This document shows positions 35,059 to 43,349 of a stretch of 64,000 bases of DNA, piece by piece (positions within the stretch are counted from its first letter, which is position 1; each line of letters starts with the position of its first letter). This DNA comes from Actinocrispum wychmicini (lineage in GTDB: Bacteria > Actinomycetota > Actinomycetes > Mycobacteriales > Pseudonocardiaceae): contig NZ_SLWS01000001.1 of NCBI RefSeq assembly GCF_004345645.1, forward strand, positions 310,001 through 374,000, in the 5' to 3' direction. The notes beneath the pieces were generated by a model. The model worked only from the letters and a program-made list of their open reading frames with translations. It was not told where the DNA came from and ran no database searches. A program made the position numbers and the translations under genes.

Positions 35059-38000
35059 CTACAACGGCCTGAGCCAGATCGTGACGAACCCAGTTTCCGC
35101 CGCGCGCGCCTGGTCCACCAGTGCCTTGTCCGGGTACGGCGTTGGGTCCGGTCCATCGTCACGCAGCAGGACAGGCCGGTATCCCAGTTCCCGATAGCCG
35201 GCGAGCACCACCAACGGGTCGTCACCGAGATCCTCGATGTGTCCCGGCGCGAACTCGCAGACCACATGCGGGTGGTCCCGGTCGATCACCGCGGTGAGCC
35301 CGGCTATCGCCCGATGGTCCCGACCCTGCAGATCGATCTTGATCAACCCGACTGTCCGCTCCGCGATCTGCGGAACACCGTCGAGTCGCACCGCACGAAC
35401 GGCCGTACCGCCGCCACGGTCCGACGAGTCGACCCGATAGTCGCCGCTGTTGCCGGACTCGTGTTGGTTCAGGTGGACCCCGGTGTCGCTGTCCCACGCG
35501 GCCAGCTGAAGCACGGCGACCTTCGCGGCGATCTCGGCCGGCAGGTTCACCTTGACGTTGCGGGAAAGCAGGGCCGCAGTGGCCGCGTTGGCCTCGACCG
35601 CCACCACGCCGGTGAGCTTCTCGCCGGCGGCCATCACCCGCAACGTGTGGTAGCCGACGTGCGCCCCGATGTCAACGAACAGGCCGCCGGTGGCGAGCTC
35701 GGCCAGCAGGTCGGCTTCGGCGGGCTCCCAGGTGCGGTGGTGCGCGAGCCAGGGCAGGAAGACGTCATCGACCGGCACGAGCAGCGCACCGACATCGCAC
35801 AGGACGACCTCTGTGCCCGGCGGAACGGGTGCGTGCAGCATGGATAGGGCGTGCCGTAACGCTCTGACGTCACGCAGTGCGGCGTGGTCGCTCTCGGCAC
35901 GGCCGTCCCGCTCGACGAACATCTCGAATGTCTTCTTGTCGTTCTCGCCGATCCGCACGGCCATTTCGTCCAACCGCCGCCCGGCGACGTCGTGTACCCG
36001 GTCGAGATCGGTCCGCACCGCCGCGATGTCGTTCTCGTGCGCGAGATGGCTGCCGGTGACCTGCGCACGCAACTCGTCCACCGATCGAGCGGTGACATCC
36101 GCGACGGAGTTCGTGGCCCGCACCGCGGACTCCGTGGCCGTCACGGCCGAGTCGAGCGCGCCGAGTCGCCGCTCGACCTGCTCGATCCGGCGGAGCAACT
36201 GGCTGAGGCTGCCTTCCACGCCGTCGGTGACCGCGCCCAGCACCTTTCGTTGATGGACGTCGTAATGATCGATCACTCGCAGCACGGCCTTGCGCAGCGC
36301 CGGCGCCAGCGGCATCCGCGACGAGCTCGTGGTCTCCGGCCGCCAGTGCAGTGCCTCGCGGGACCTCTGCAACGGCTCCAGCGGTTCGACGACGTCCTGA
36401 GTGGATCGGCCCGAGGTCCTGGTCTGGTAGGCGGCTGTCAACTGCGTCCTCGTCCAGTCCGCCGCGGCCGCGATCGACCGCGTGGCAAGGATGTGTTCGC
36501 GGGCCTTGCGGCCACGCCGGCCAGCTTCCTCGGAATCGTCGGCGACCACGCGCATGGCGGCGGCGGCTTCGTCGAGATCGGGATCGGCCCACACACTGTC
36601 GGCGGAGTAGGGCGGACGTCCGTGGCCGACTTCGACCAGGTGATACCCGACCGGCCAGCCGGTGGTGTGGTCGAGGAATTCGGTGGTGCTCGAGTATCCG
36701 GTCGCGATCACGGGCATGCCGCGAGCCATCGCGTCGGCGACGGTGAGACCGAAGCCCTCGCTGCGGTGCAGCGAGACATAGCAGTGGCTGCTGGCGTACA
36801 GGTCGTCCAGCTCTGCGGCGGTCAGGTAGTCCTCGATCAGCTCGATCCGCGGGTCCGGTCCGGCGGCGGCCCGCAGCCGTTCCGCCGAGTGCGTGTGCTT
36901 GTCCGCGTTGATCGACTTGATCACGAGGCGGACGTCGTCCCGGTCGCCGAAGGCACGGCGGAACGCCTCCACCACGCCCCAGGGGTTCTTCCGCTCGGCG
37001 ACACTGTTGTAGTCGAACGCGAACAGGAAGCGCACCGGCTCGCCCGGCGCGCGAACGGGTACCGGCCGGTGCGGATCCCGGACCGGGACCGGGAATACCT
37101 TGACCGGGATCGGGCTGTGCCTGGCGATGGCCGCCCGGCAGAACTCGCTGACCACCCAGACCTCGTCCAGCAGGCCGAAGGCCGGATGCAGCCACCCGGG
37201 GAAGTCCTCCAGCTCCCACGCCCACAGACCGATCCGGTAGCGGTGATGTCCGGCCTGGGCGTGCCGTTGCAGGATCACCTCGGTCTGGTCGGCGTTCACG
37301 CACAGCACGGTGATCGGGAACCGAGGCCGGCCTGCCGTGTCCCGGCCGGTCGCGTTCGTCCGGTTATGGACCAACCGGTCCTCCACCACGGACGCCACCG
37401 GGACACCTGCCTCGACGATCGCGTCATGGACGTTCCGGCCCTGCTCGCCGACGCCGAGTTCGGCGGTGAGGTAGCCGACCACGTTCACGCCGAACTCGTC
37501 ATCCGGCTCGGCGAGAGGTTCGGGTTCGGCTGTCAGCGCCCAGGCGGGGACCTCTCCTTCGGCGCGGCCGGAAGTCCGCAACCACTCGCGAAACGCGGCC
37601 GCATCGCGCCCATGTGGCTGGGGGAACACCTCGCGCAGGTCGGCGCGCCTGTTCCAGACGGCCTCGGTGAGGCGGGTCAGACCGGACGTGGCCGGCTCGT
37701 CATCAGGCGGCTCGGACAGCCAGGCACGCAGCGCGGCACCGCCGTCCTTGCTGAAGGCGTGCGGTGGGAAAGGCCCGTTCTCGCGCTCGGCCGACACCCA
37801 CGCGGCACCAAACATTCGGCGCACCGCCATGCTTATGGGGGTGCCGTCCGCCATCTTCGCGTAGCCGTACGGAATCGCGTCCAGGCTCTCGGCGTACCCG
37901 GCGGAGCGCAGGTCCTTTCCGTAGTCCGCACACAGTTCGCGGATCACCGGATGCTCGGAGAGCAGCACGCGCGGCTTGTTCGGCGCGTGCTGGCTGAGAA

Positions 38001-38760
38001 TCCACGGCTTCTCCGGCCGGTAACCGCTGAAGTGGAAGAACCGCAACGGCTTCCCGCCCGCGGTGAGCGAACCATCCTCCTCGCGACGGACCGGACGCTC
38101 GTGCGCGTTCCAGTACGCGACATTGAAACCAGGGTCACGCAGGACGTGATGAGGGAAGTGCGCCGGCACGAGATCGACCCAGCGCTGGTCGGTGAACAGC
38201 TGCCGCTCCGGCGCGGCGATCGCGTCGTGCCGCAGCCGCTCGACCCAGAAGTCCAGGAACGGCTCGCTGCCCGGCCCGGTGGCGAGAAACCCCAGGTTGA
38301 ACACGCCGGACCCCATGATGGCGGCTTCGCTCGGGTCCATGCCGTCGCGCGGTATCGGCTGGCAGCAGTGCGGCGTGAGCACGATCGGGTGCGCCATGGC
38401 CAGCTCGACCAGTTCGGGCATGGGCGCGTAGACGACAATGTCCGGGTCGAGGTAGATCACCACGTCCGACTCGGCCCGCAATGTCCTGACAACGGAGGGC
38501 TTCACCGCGGTGGCCAGCTCCGTGACGGAGTACGCCGTGGCCATCCGCAGGAACTCGTCCGGATCGATGCCGAGGCTCGCCCGTCCCACCACCTCGTAAC
38601 CATCCCGGCGAACAGGCTCGTCCGCGTCGGAGTCGATCACGGCGATCCGGAACCGGTGGTCTGGATGGTGGTGGCGATAGGACTTCGCCAGGACCGTGGC
38701 GGCGGGCAGGTAGTTCCGCGCCACCACGGTGAAGGCAGTTGGGCACCGGCGGTCAGCCAT
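35059..38760 (-). CDS. three-domain glycosyltransferase/glycosyltransferase/FkbM methyltransferase
   Basis: A 1233-residue protein. The N-terminal part (about 8-330) is a GT-A type glycosyltransferase with a metal-binding DPD at 105-107 (IYLDPDIVVYA). A GT4-type GT-B domain follows (about 445-780; FLFAFDYNSVAERKNPWGVVEAF, and EGFGLTVADAMARGMP near 670). A coiled-coil stretch spans about 840-960. The C-terminus (about 1010-1233) is an FkbM-type methyltransferase with the SAM loop FVDIGAHVGYHTLRV and IKIDLQGRD. No membrane segment is seen, so it acts in the cytoplasm. It probably transfers two sugars and an O-methyl group to one glycan. It overlaps the upstream gene by 8 bp. Confidence 0.88.
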   Translation of the reverse strand: MADRRCPTAFTVVARNYLPAATVLAKSYRHHHPDHRFRIAVIDSDADEPVRRDGYEVVGRASLGIDPDEFLRMATAYSVTELATAVKPSVVRTLRAESDVVIYLDPDIVVYAPMPELVELAMAHPIVLTPHCCQPIPRDGMDPSEAAIMGSGVFNLGFLATGPGSEPFLDFWVERLRHDAIAAPERQLFTDQRWVDLVPAHFPHHVLRDPGFNVAYWNAHERPVRREEDGSLTAGGKPLRFFHFSGYRPEKPWILSQHAPNKPRVLLSEHPVIRELCADYGKDLRSAGYAESLDAIPYGYAKMADGTPISMAVRRMFGAAWVSAERENGPFPPHAFSKDGGAALRAWLSEPPDDEPATSGLTRLTEAVWNRRADLREVFPQPHGRDAAAFREWLRTSGRAEGEVPAWALTAEPEPLAEPDDEFGVNVVGYLTAELGVGEQGRNVHDAIVEAGVPVASVVEDRLVHNRTNATGRDTAGRPRFPITVLCVNADQTEVILQRHAQAGHHRYRIGLWAWELEDFPGWLHPAFGLLDEVWVVSEFCRAAIARHSPIPVKVFPVPVRDPHRPVPVRAPGEPVRFLFAFDYNSVAERKNPWGVVEAFRRAFGDRDDVRLVIKSINADKHTHSAERLRAAAGPDPRIELIEDYLTAAELDDLYASSHCYVSLHRSEGFGLTVADAMARGMPVIATGYSSTTEFLDHTTGWPVGYHLVEVGHGRPPYSADSVWADPDLDEAAAAMRVVADDSEEAGRRGRKAREHILATRSIAAAADWTRTQLTAAYQTRTSGRSTQDVVEPLEPLQRSREALHWRPETTSSSRMPLAPALRKAVLRVIDHYDVHQRKVLGAVTDGVEGSLSQLLRRIEQVERRLGALDSAVTATESAVRATNSVADVTARSVDELRAQVTGSHLAHENDIAAVRTDLDRVHDVAGRRLDEMAVRIGENDKKTFEMFVERDGRAESDHAALRDVRALRHALSMLHAPVPPGTEVVLCDVGALLVPVDDVFLPWLAHHRTWEPAEADLLAELATGGLFVDIGAHVGYHTLRVMAAGEKLTGVVAVEANAATAALLSRNVKVNLPAEIAAKVAVLQLAAWDSDTGVHLNQHESGNSGDYRVDSSDRGGGTAVRAVRLDGVPQIAERTVGLIKIDLQGRDHRAIAGLTAVIDRDHPHVVCEFAPGHIEDLGDDPLVVLAGYRELGYRPVLLRDDGPDPTPYPDKALVDQARAAETGFVTIWLRPL

Positions 38761-39925
38761 CGGCCGGGAACACCTTCAGCTGCGCCTCGATCACGTCCTG
38801 CAGGACCGACATCAGCCGGCTCGCGTCGGCGGACTTCACCTCGACCCGGACGATCAGGTCCTTGCTGGCGAAGTGCGCCCTGGCCACGTCACTGACCTGG
38901 GTGCCCTTCACGTTCGACGGCAGGCCGGACAGTTGGGTGGCCTTGTAGCCCAGCTGGATCTCCACCAGCTTCGCGGCGGTCGACTGAGCCTGTGCGGCCG
39001 AGCCGGCTTTGACCACGAGGACGACGACGCGGCCGGTGTTGCCGGGGAGCTGGCTGATCATCATGCCGGACTCACCGGCCTGGGCGGCCTGGTAGGCGGC
39101 GATCTCCTCCGGGGTCAGGTAGTCGATCTTGGCCACGGTGCCGAACTCCTTGACCTTCTGGTCCACCTGCTGGCCAGGAAGGTCCGCGATGTTCATCGCG
39201 TTGGGGATCTTCGGCGGTGTGGTCTTCGTCGTCGACGGCGGGGCGGCCGAGGTCTGCGGGGAACCCCCGGAGCCGTTGGAGGTGCCCCAGATCAGGTACG
39301 CCCCCACCCCGATGCCGACCAGCAGCACCACGGCGACCACGATGGCGATGACCTTGCCCCGGGAGCCACTGCGGCCCTCGAAGACCTCAGGTCCCTGCTT
39401 GACCCACGGCTCGTTCGCGCCCCACGGCGGCGCCGCCGGCAACTCCGGCCCGTTCCATGGCGACGACGAGAACCCCTCATTGCCGGACTGCCACGCCCCC
39501 TGCGGCTGCTGCGGGAACTGCTGCTGGGGGAACCCGCCGGGTGGCGACTGGGGTTGGCCGACACTGGGCACGACCTGGGTGCGGTCGGACTCGTTGCCGC
39601 CGACCGGGCGCGGCTGCTGGTAGGACGGCTGCGGAGTCCAGTTCTGCGGCACGGCCTGGGTTCGGTCACTGTCCGAAGGCAGACCTGTCGGCCCCATCGG
39701 TCGGGGCTGCGGCGGCGGGCCGATCGGTTCGATCAGCTGGGTACTCTCCACACCCGATGACTCTCCGGAACCGGGGGGCGTGGGTCCAGGACCCGGTTCG
39801 GCCGGCCTCGCCGGATTCGCCGCCGCGGCCAACAGGGCGTCGCGGCCCCTGCGGTAGTCGTCGGCCGAGATCAGGCCGGACGCGAGCTTCTCGTCCAGCT
39901 GGCGAAGCTCATCCTGCCAGGTCAA
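38753..39925 (-). CDS. membrane-anchored protein with N-terminal WQDELRQLDEKL motif and Pro/Gln-rich linker
   Basis: A 390-residue protein of unknown function. The N-terminus MTWQDELRQLDEKLASGLISADDYRRGRDALLAAAANP closely matches the gene at 31552-32490. A linker of about 150 residues rich in Pro, Gln and Gly leads to one membrane helix near 190-213 (VIAIVVAVVLLVGIGVGAYLIWG) and a C-terminal extracytoplasmic domain shared with the 34441-35007 product. It is encoded immediately upstream of the three-domain glycosyltransferase with an ATGGCTGA overlap, suggesting joint production and perhaps a role in positioning it at the membrane. Confidence 0.82.
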   Translation of the reverse strand: MTWQDELRQLDEKLASGLISADDYRRGRDALLAAAANPARPAEPGPGPTPPGSGESSGVESTQLIEPIGPPPQPRPMGPTGLPSDSDRTQAVPQNWTPQPSYQQPRPVGGNESDRTQVVPSVGQPQSPPGGFPQQQFPQQPQGAWQSGNEGFSSSPWNGPELPAAPPWGANEPWVKQGPEVFEGRSGSRGKVIAIVVAVVLLVGIGVGAYLIWGTSNGSGGSPQTSAAPPSTTKTTPPKIPNAMNIADLPGQQVDQKVKEFGTVAKIDYLTPEEIAAYQAAQAGESGMMISQLPGNTGRVVVLVVKAGSAAQAQSTAAKLVEIQLGYKATQLSGLPSNVKGTQVSDVARAHFASKDLIVRVEVKSADASRLMSVLQDVIEAQLKVFPADG

Positions 39926-40033
39926 CCCCGCACCCCCTCGTCATGGCACGATCTGTGCGTCTTGGCATACCCAGCAATTCTGTCTCACGGGTTCCACGCG
40001 CGAACACCGGCTGTCGAATCGTGACCGGAACCG

Positions 40034-41329
40034 TCACCGACGAGGGTGGGCCGCCAGCTGCGCGCCGATCCGATCGATTACTCCGGGTGACAGAATGGGG
40101 TTGTTACCGGAGACCAACGTCCGTTCGACACCTTCCAGGACCACCACGTCCTGTTCGGCGAGCAGATCGCCGGTCTGCCGCGGGTCCCGCTGCGCCGTGT
40201 CGACGTGGATCACGGTCGTGTTGGCGAAGCCAGCCGCCAGGAACGGCAGCACGGGCTGGGTGAACGAGTCGGCAAGGACGGCCACTTTGGGGTCGACCAC
40301 CCCGACCCCGGGCGACCGGACCAGCCGCAGCGGGGTGGCGAAGGCGGAGTTGACGTCGTGGCCGGCCGTGAACTGGCCGTCCGGGGCCAGCTCCAGGGTG
40401 CGGACGGTGAGCTGGCCGGTCCGGCCGATCAGCGGCGGGATGTCACCCTCCCGGGTGACCTCCCGTCCGGGTGCGACCTGCCAGGTGTCGGTGACGCCGG
40501 GCTGGATCTGCTCGGCGAGCACCTTGGCCATCACCAGCGCGCCGTCGAACGTCCAGTGCGAGTCGGTCTTGGTGTACAGCGGCTCGGTCGCCGCCGTGGC
40601 CAGCAGGCCGGGCCGCAGGTCGATCGCGCCGGCCTCGCGCATCATCCGCAGCCAGAACTCCTGGCCGGCCTTGGCCGCGCAGGACTTGCCTACGTAGTTG
40701 TCCGGCAGGTGGTCCGGCACCATCGTGGTCTTGTTCGGGGGCACCACCAGCAGGAACTTGCGGCCGGACGCCTCGACGACCGCCCGCAGCTTGCGCAGCG
40801 CGGCGACCACCTGGGGCAGCGGCTGGTCCGGCACACACCGACCGGCGACGTCGTTGCCGAGGTAGTACCAGCCGTCGCTGCCCTCGATCACCTTCGGGTA
40901 GCCGGCCTGCACCTTCTGCCGGTCGATGTTCGGGTCGGTCGCCTGCGGCAGGCTGGCCACCGGGCCGCTCTGGTCCTGCCGCTCACCCAGCTTCGGCGCC
41001 TCGCCGAAGACACCGCGGCTGATCGCGTCCTCCAGCGCGATGGCCTGGGCCCGCAGCGGCAGCTGGTCGATCGCCCACGGCTCGAACGACGTGAAGAACT
41101 GCCAGCCGGCGCTCAGTGCCGGGAACCCGACCAGCTTGCGGTTCTCGATCGCCTCCGGCCGGATGCCGATCACCAGCAGCAGCATCGGGACGCAGAAGAA
41201 CACGATCGCGCAGATCAGCGAACTGCGCTGGTGGCGGCCGTGCCGGGGGCGGTAGAGGGAATGCTCGCGGGGCAGCCAGGCCTCGTGGACCGGCGGCAGG
41301 CTCTGCCGCGCGATCTCCGTCGTGTGCAC
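40034..41329 (-). CDS. AlgX/AlgJ-like O-acetyltransferase (SGNH-type, membrane anchored)
   Basis: A protein of about 431 residues with one membrane helix near 38-56 and a large extracytoplasmic domain. It begins ENRKLVGFPALSAGWQFFTSFEPWAIDQLPLR, the segment that opens AlgX/AlgJ-type proteins. The catalytic elements are present: Asp256 and His258 in YTKTDSHWTF and the Ser355 nucleophile in VLADSFTQP. Such proteins add or transfer O-acetyl groups on exported polysaccharides. The GTG at 41329 follows GGGAGGGAG; a frame to 41347 is possible. It fits a role with the acyltransferase-3 proteins in acetylating a surface glycan. Confidence 0.85.
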   Translation of the reverse strand: MHTTEIARQSLPPVHEAWLPREHSLYRPRHGRHQRSSLICAIVFFCVPMLLLVIGIRPEAIENRKLVGFPALSAGWQFFTSFEPWAIDQLPLRAQAIALEDAISRGVFGEAPKLGERQDQSGPVASLPQATDPNIDRQKVQAGYPKVIEGSDGWYYLGNDVAGRCVPDQPLPQVVAALRKLRAVVEASGRKFLLVVPPNKTTMVPDHLPDNYVGKSCAAKAGQEFWLRMMREAGAIDLRPGLLATAATEPLYTKTDSHWTFDGALVMAKVLAEQIQPGVTDTWQVAPGREVTREGDIPPLIGRTGQLTVRTLELAPDGQFTAGHDVNSAFATPLRLVRSPGVGVVDPKVAVLADSFTQPVLPFLAAGFANTTVIHVDTAQRDPRQTGDLLAEQDVVVLEGVERTLVSGNNPILSPGVIDRIGAQLAAHPRR

Positions 41330-41487
41330 ATCTCCCTCCCGCCTCAAGATAACCGATCAGCGACCGTCGATCGCCCGAATGAGGGAACATCAACGCGCGC
41401 CGCCGCCGTGTTACCCACGTCACATACTCAACCGGCGCACGCTCGCGGACGTCCTAGTGGTGTCAACGAAGCACCGGAGGCGGGCAA

Positions 41488-41666
41488 TGTGGATCACCCT
41501 CGTGGCGCTGGCGGCCGTGGCGTTCCTCGGCCGGCTGGCCTTCGTCACGGCGAAACGCGCCCCGCTGCGGATCACCGTTCCCTGGGCCGGACAAGGCCGG
41601 ACTCGTAGGCGAGCACGACGAGCTGGGCGCGATCCCGAGCCCGCAGCTTGGTCATCACCCGGCTGA
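41488..41666 (+). CDS. possible short membrane peptide overlapping a response-regulator gene
   Basis: A frame of 59 residues: one hydrophobic segment MWITLVALAAVAFLGRLAF followed by a basic tail. The ATG has a good ribosome-binding site (cggagg), and third codon positions up to about 41570 are nearly all G or C, as in real genes here. The last 95 bp overlap the 3' end of the convergent response-regulator gene, where the tail becomes Arg-rich. It may be a true small gene or one whose 3' end has been lost. Confidence 0.4.
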
Positions 41667-42228
41667 CGTGCGTCCGGGCGGTCGCCGGGCTGATCACCAG
41701 GTGGTCGGCGATCTCCTCGTTGGACAGGCCGCCCGCGACCAGGGCGAGCACCTCCCGTTCCCGATCGGTCACCTCACGCAGCACGCCACTGTCGACCCGC
41801 CGCTGTTCCGGCCGGGACACGAAGTCCTCGATCATCCGCCTGGTCACGGTCGGCGCCAGCAGCGCCTCGCCGGACGCGACCACCCGCAGGGCGTGCAGCA
41901 GTTCGACCGGCTCGGTGTCCTTCAGCAGGAACCCGCTCGCGCCGCCGCGCAGCGCCTCGTAGACGTACTCGTCCACGTCGAACGTGGTGAGGACGAGCAC
42001 CTTCACGTCCGTCGCCTCGGTGATCTGGCGGGTCGCGGCCAGGCCGTCGGTGCCGGGCATCCGGACGTCCATCACCACGATGTCCGGCTTGGTGGCGACG
42101 GCCAACCGGACCGCCTCGGCGCCGTCGGCGGCCTCACCGACCACCTCGAACCCGTCCTCGTTCTCCAGCAGCATCCGGAACCCGGCGCGGACCAGCGCCT
42201 GGTCGTCCGCGAGCACCACCCTGATCAC
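41572..42228 (-). CDS. NarL/LuxR-type response regulator
   Basis: A 218-residue regulator: receiver domain with Asp8-Asp9, phospho-acceptor Asp54 (IVVMDVRMPG), Thr in VLVLTTFD and Lys in FLLKDTEP, then a LuxR helix-turn-helix (VTDREREVLALVAGGLSNEEIA ... ISPATARTHVSRVM). It has the same length and layout as the regulator at 12887-13543 but is a distinct paralogue. The ATG overlaps the kinase stop by 4 bp. Confidence 0.93.
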   Translation of the reverse strand: MIRVVLADDQALVRAGFRMLLENEDGFEVVGEAADGAEAVRLAVATKPDIVVMDVRMPGTDGLAATRQITEATDVKVLVLTTFDVDEYVYEALRGGASGFLLKDTEPVELLHALRVVASGEALLAPTVTRRMIEDFVSRPEQRRVDSGVLREVTDREREVLALVAGGLSNEEIADHLVISPATARTHVSRVMTKLRARDRAQLVVLAYESGLVRPRER

Positions 42229-43292
42229 GACTCACCCCGCACTGGAAGCACCGCCCGTACCTCGAATCCCCGCGCCGCCACCGGCCCGGCCGACAACGTC
42301 CCGCCCAGTGCCTCGGCGCGCTCACGCATGCCGCGCAGCCCGTTTCCGACGTTGACCGAAGGCGCGGCGCCGTTGTCGGTCACCACCAGCTCCAGCGCGC
42401 TGTCCGGGCGGGCGAACTCGATCACGATCCGGTCCGCGTCCCGGGCGTGCCTGATCGCGTTCGTCATGGACTCCTGCACGATCCGGTACGCCGTGAAGCT
42501 GACGTGCGTGGGCAGGTCGCCCGGCTCACCCCGTCGCTCGACCGCGAAGCCGGCCGCGGTGGCCGAGTCCACCAACTCGGGCAGCCGGTCCAGCCCCGGC
42601 ACCGGCGACCGGTCACCGGACCGCACCACTCCCAGCGTCGCCCGCAGGTCCGCCAACGCCACCCGACTGGCCTCCTTGATCGCCAACAACGCCTCTTTGG
42701 CCTGGTCCGGCCGTTTGTCCGCGATGTGCGCGCCCACCCCGGCCTGCACGTTGATCATGGCCAGGCTGTGCGCGACCACGTCATGCACCTCCCTGGCCAG
42801 GTGCAGCCGCTCCTTCTCAGCGACCCGCTGCGCGTGCTCGACGGACCGTTCCCGGCGGGCCCGCACCGCCGCGCCGATCGCGGTCCCCGCGGTGATCCCG
42901 AGCAGGATCACCACCGTGGACCCGTCGAACCGCCACGCGATCAACTGGCCGACCACCAGGATCGACACGCCGATGACGCTCGCGACCAACGGGCCACGCA
43001 GGTACGAGGCGGTCATCAAGGCGATCATCGGCAACACAGGCAGTGGTCCAGGCGGAAACGGCGAGAACAGGAAGTACCCGACTGTCGACGCGAGCGTGAT
43101 CCCGAAGACCGTGAGCGGGAAGCGGGTGCGGACCACCAGCGGCAGCGCGGTCGCCCCGATCCACAGGCCGCCGTCGACCCCCAGCGGATTCTTCTGCCAG
43201 TGACCGGCGACCGCCGTGACAGCGACCACGACCGTACCCGCCAGCACCGCGATCACGGTGCTGGCCAGCCACGACGTCCGCCACATGCGCAC
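42225..43292 (-). CDS. membrane sensor histidine kinase (NarX/DesK type)
   Basis: A 355-residue kinase with about five membrane segments in residues 8-145, no large external sensor, and the HisKA_3 motif HLAREVHDVVAHSLAMINVQAG with His170. The ATPase domain carries VTDNGAAPSVNVGNGLRGMRERAEALGG. The start codon is GTG at 43292, with an ATG two codons later as an equal choice. It forms a pair with the downstream response regulator. Confidence 0.92.
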   Translation of the reverse strand: MRMWRTSWLASTVIAVLAGTVVVAVTAVAGHWQKNPLGVDGGLWIGATALPLVVRTRFPLTVFGITLASTVGYFLFSPFPPGPLPVLPMIALMTASYLRGPLVASVIGVSILVVGQLIAWRFDGSTVVILLGITAGTAIGAAVRARRERSVEHAQRVAEKERLHLAREVHDVVAHSLAMINVQAGVGAHIADKRPDQAKEALLAIKEASRVALADLRATLGVVRSGDRSPVPGLDRLPELVDSATAAGFAVERRGEPGDLPTHVSFTAYRIVQESMTNAIRHARDADRIVIEFARPDSALELVVTDNGAAPSVNVGNGLRGMRERAEALGGTLSAGPVAARGFEVRAVLPVRGES

Positions 43293-43349
43293 AGCGCGAC
43301 GCTACGGCACCAGCGCCCAGACCGCGTCCGTTCCACAACGTATGTGCGG

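Noticed and set aside
35884..38895. A 1003-residue open frame on the plus strand opposite the three-domain glycosyltransferase
   Set aside because: It is Arg/Gly/Val-rich without recognisable domains and lies exactly opposite a gene with clear domains; long antisense frames are expected at this GC content.
41409..41424. TGTTACCCACGTCACA, a second CRP-like site
   Set aside because: One arm base and the central TA are off, and it is far from both flanking starts; too weak alone.
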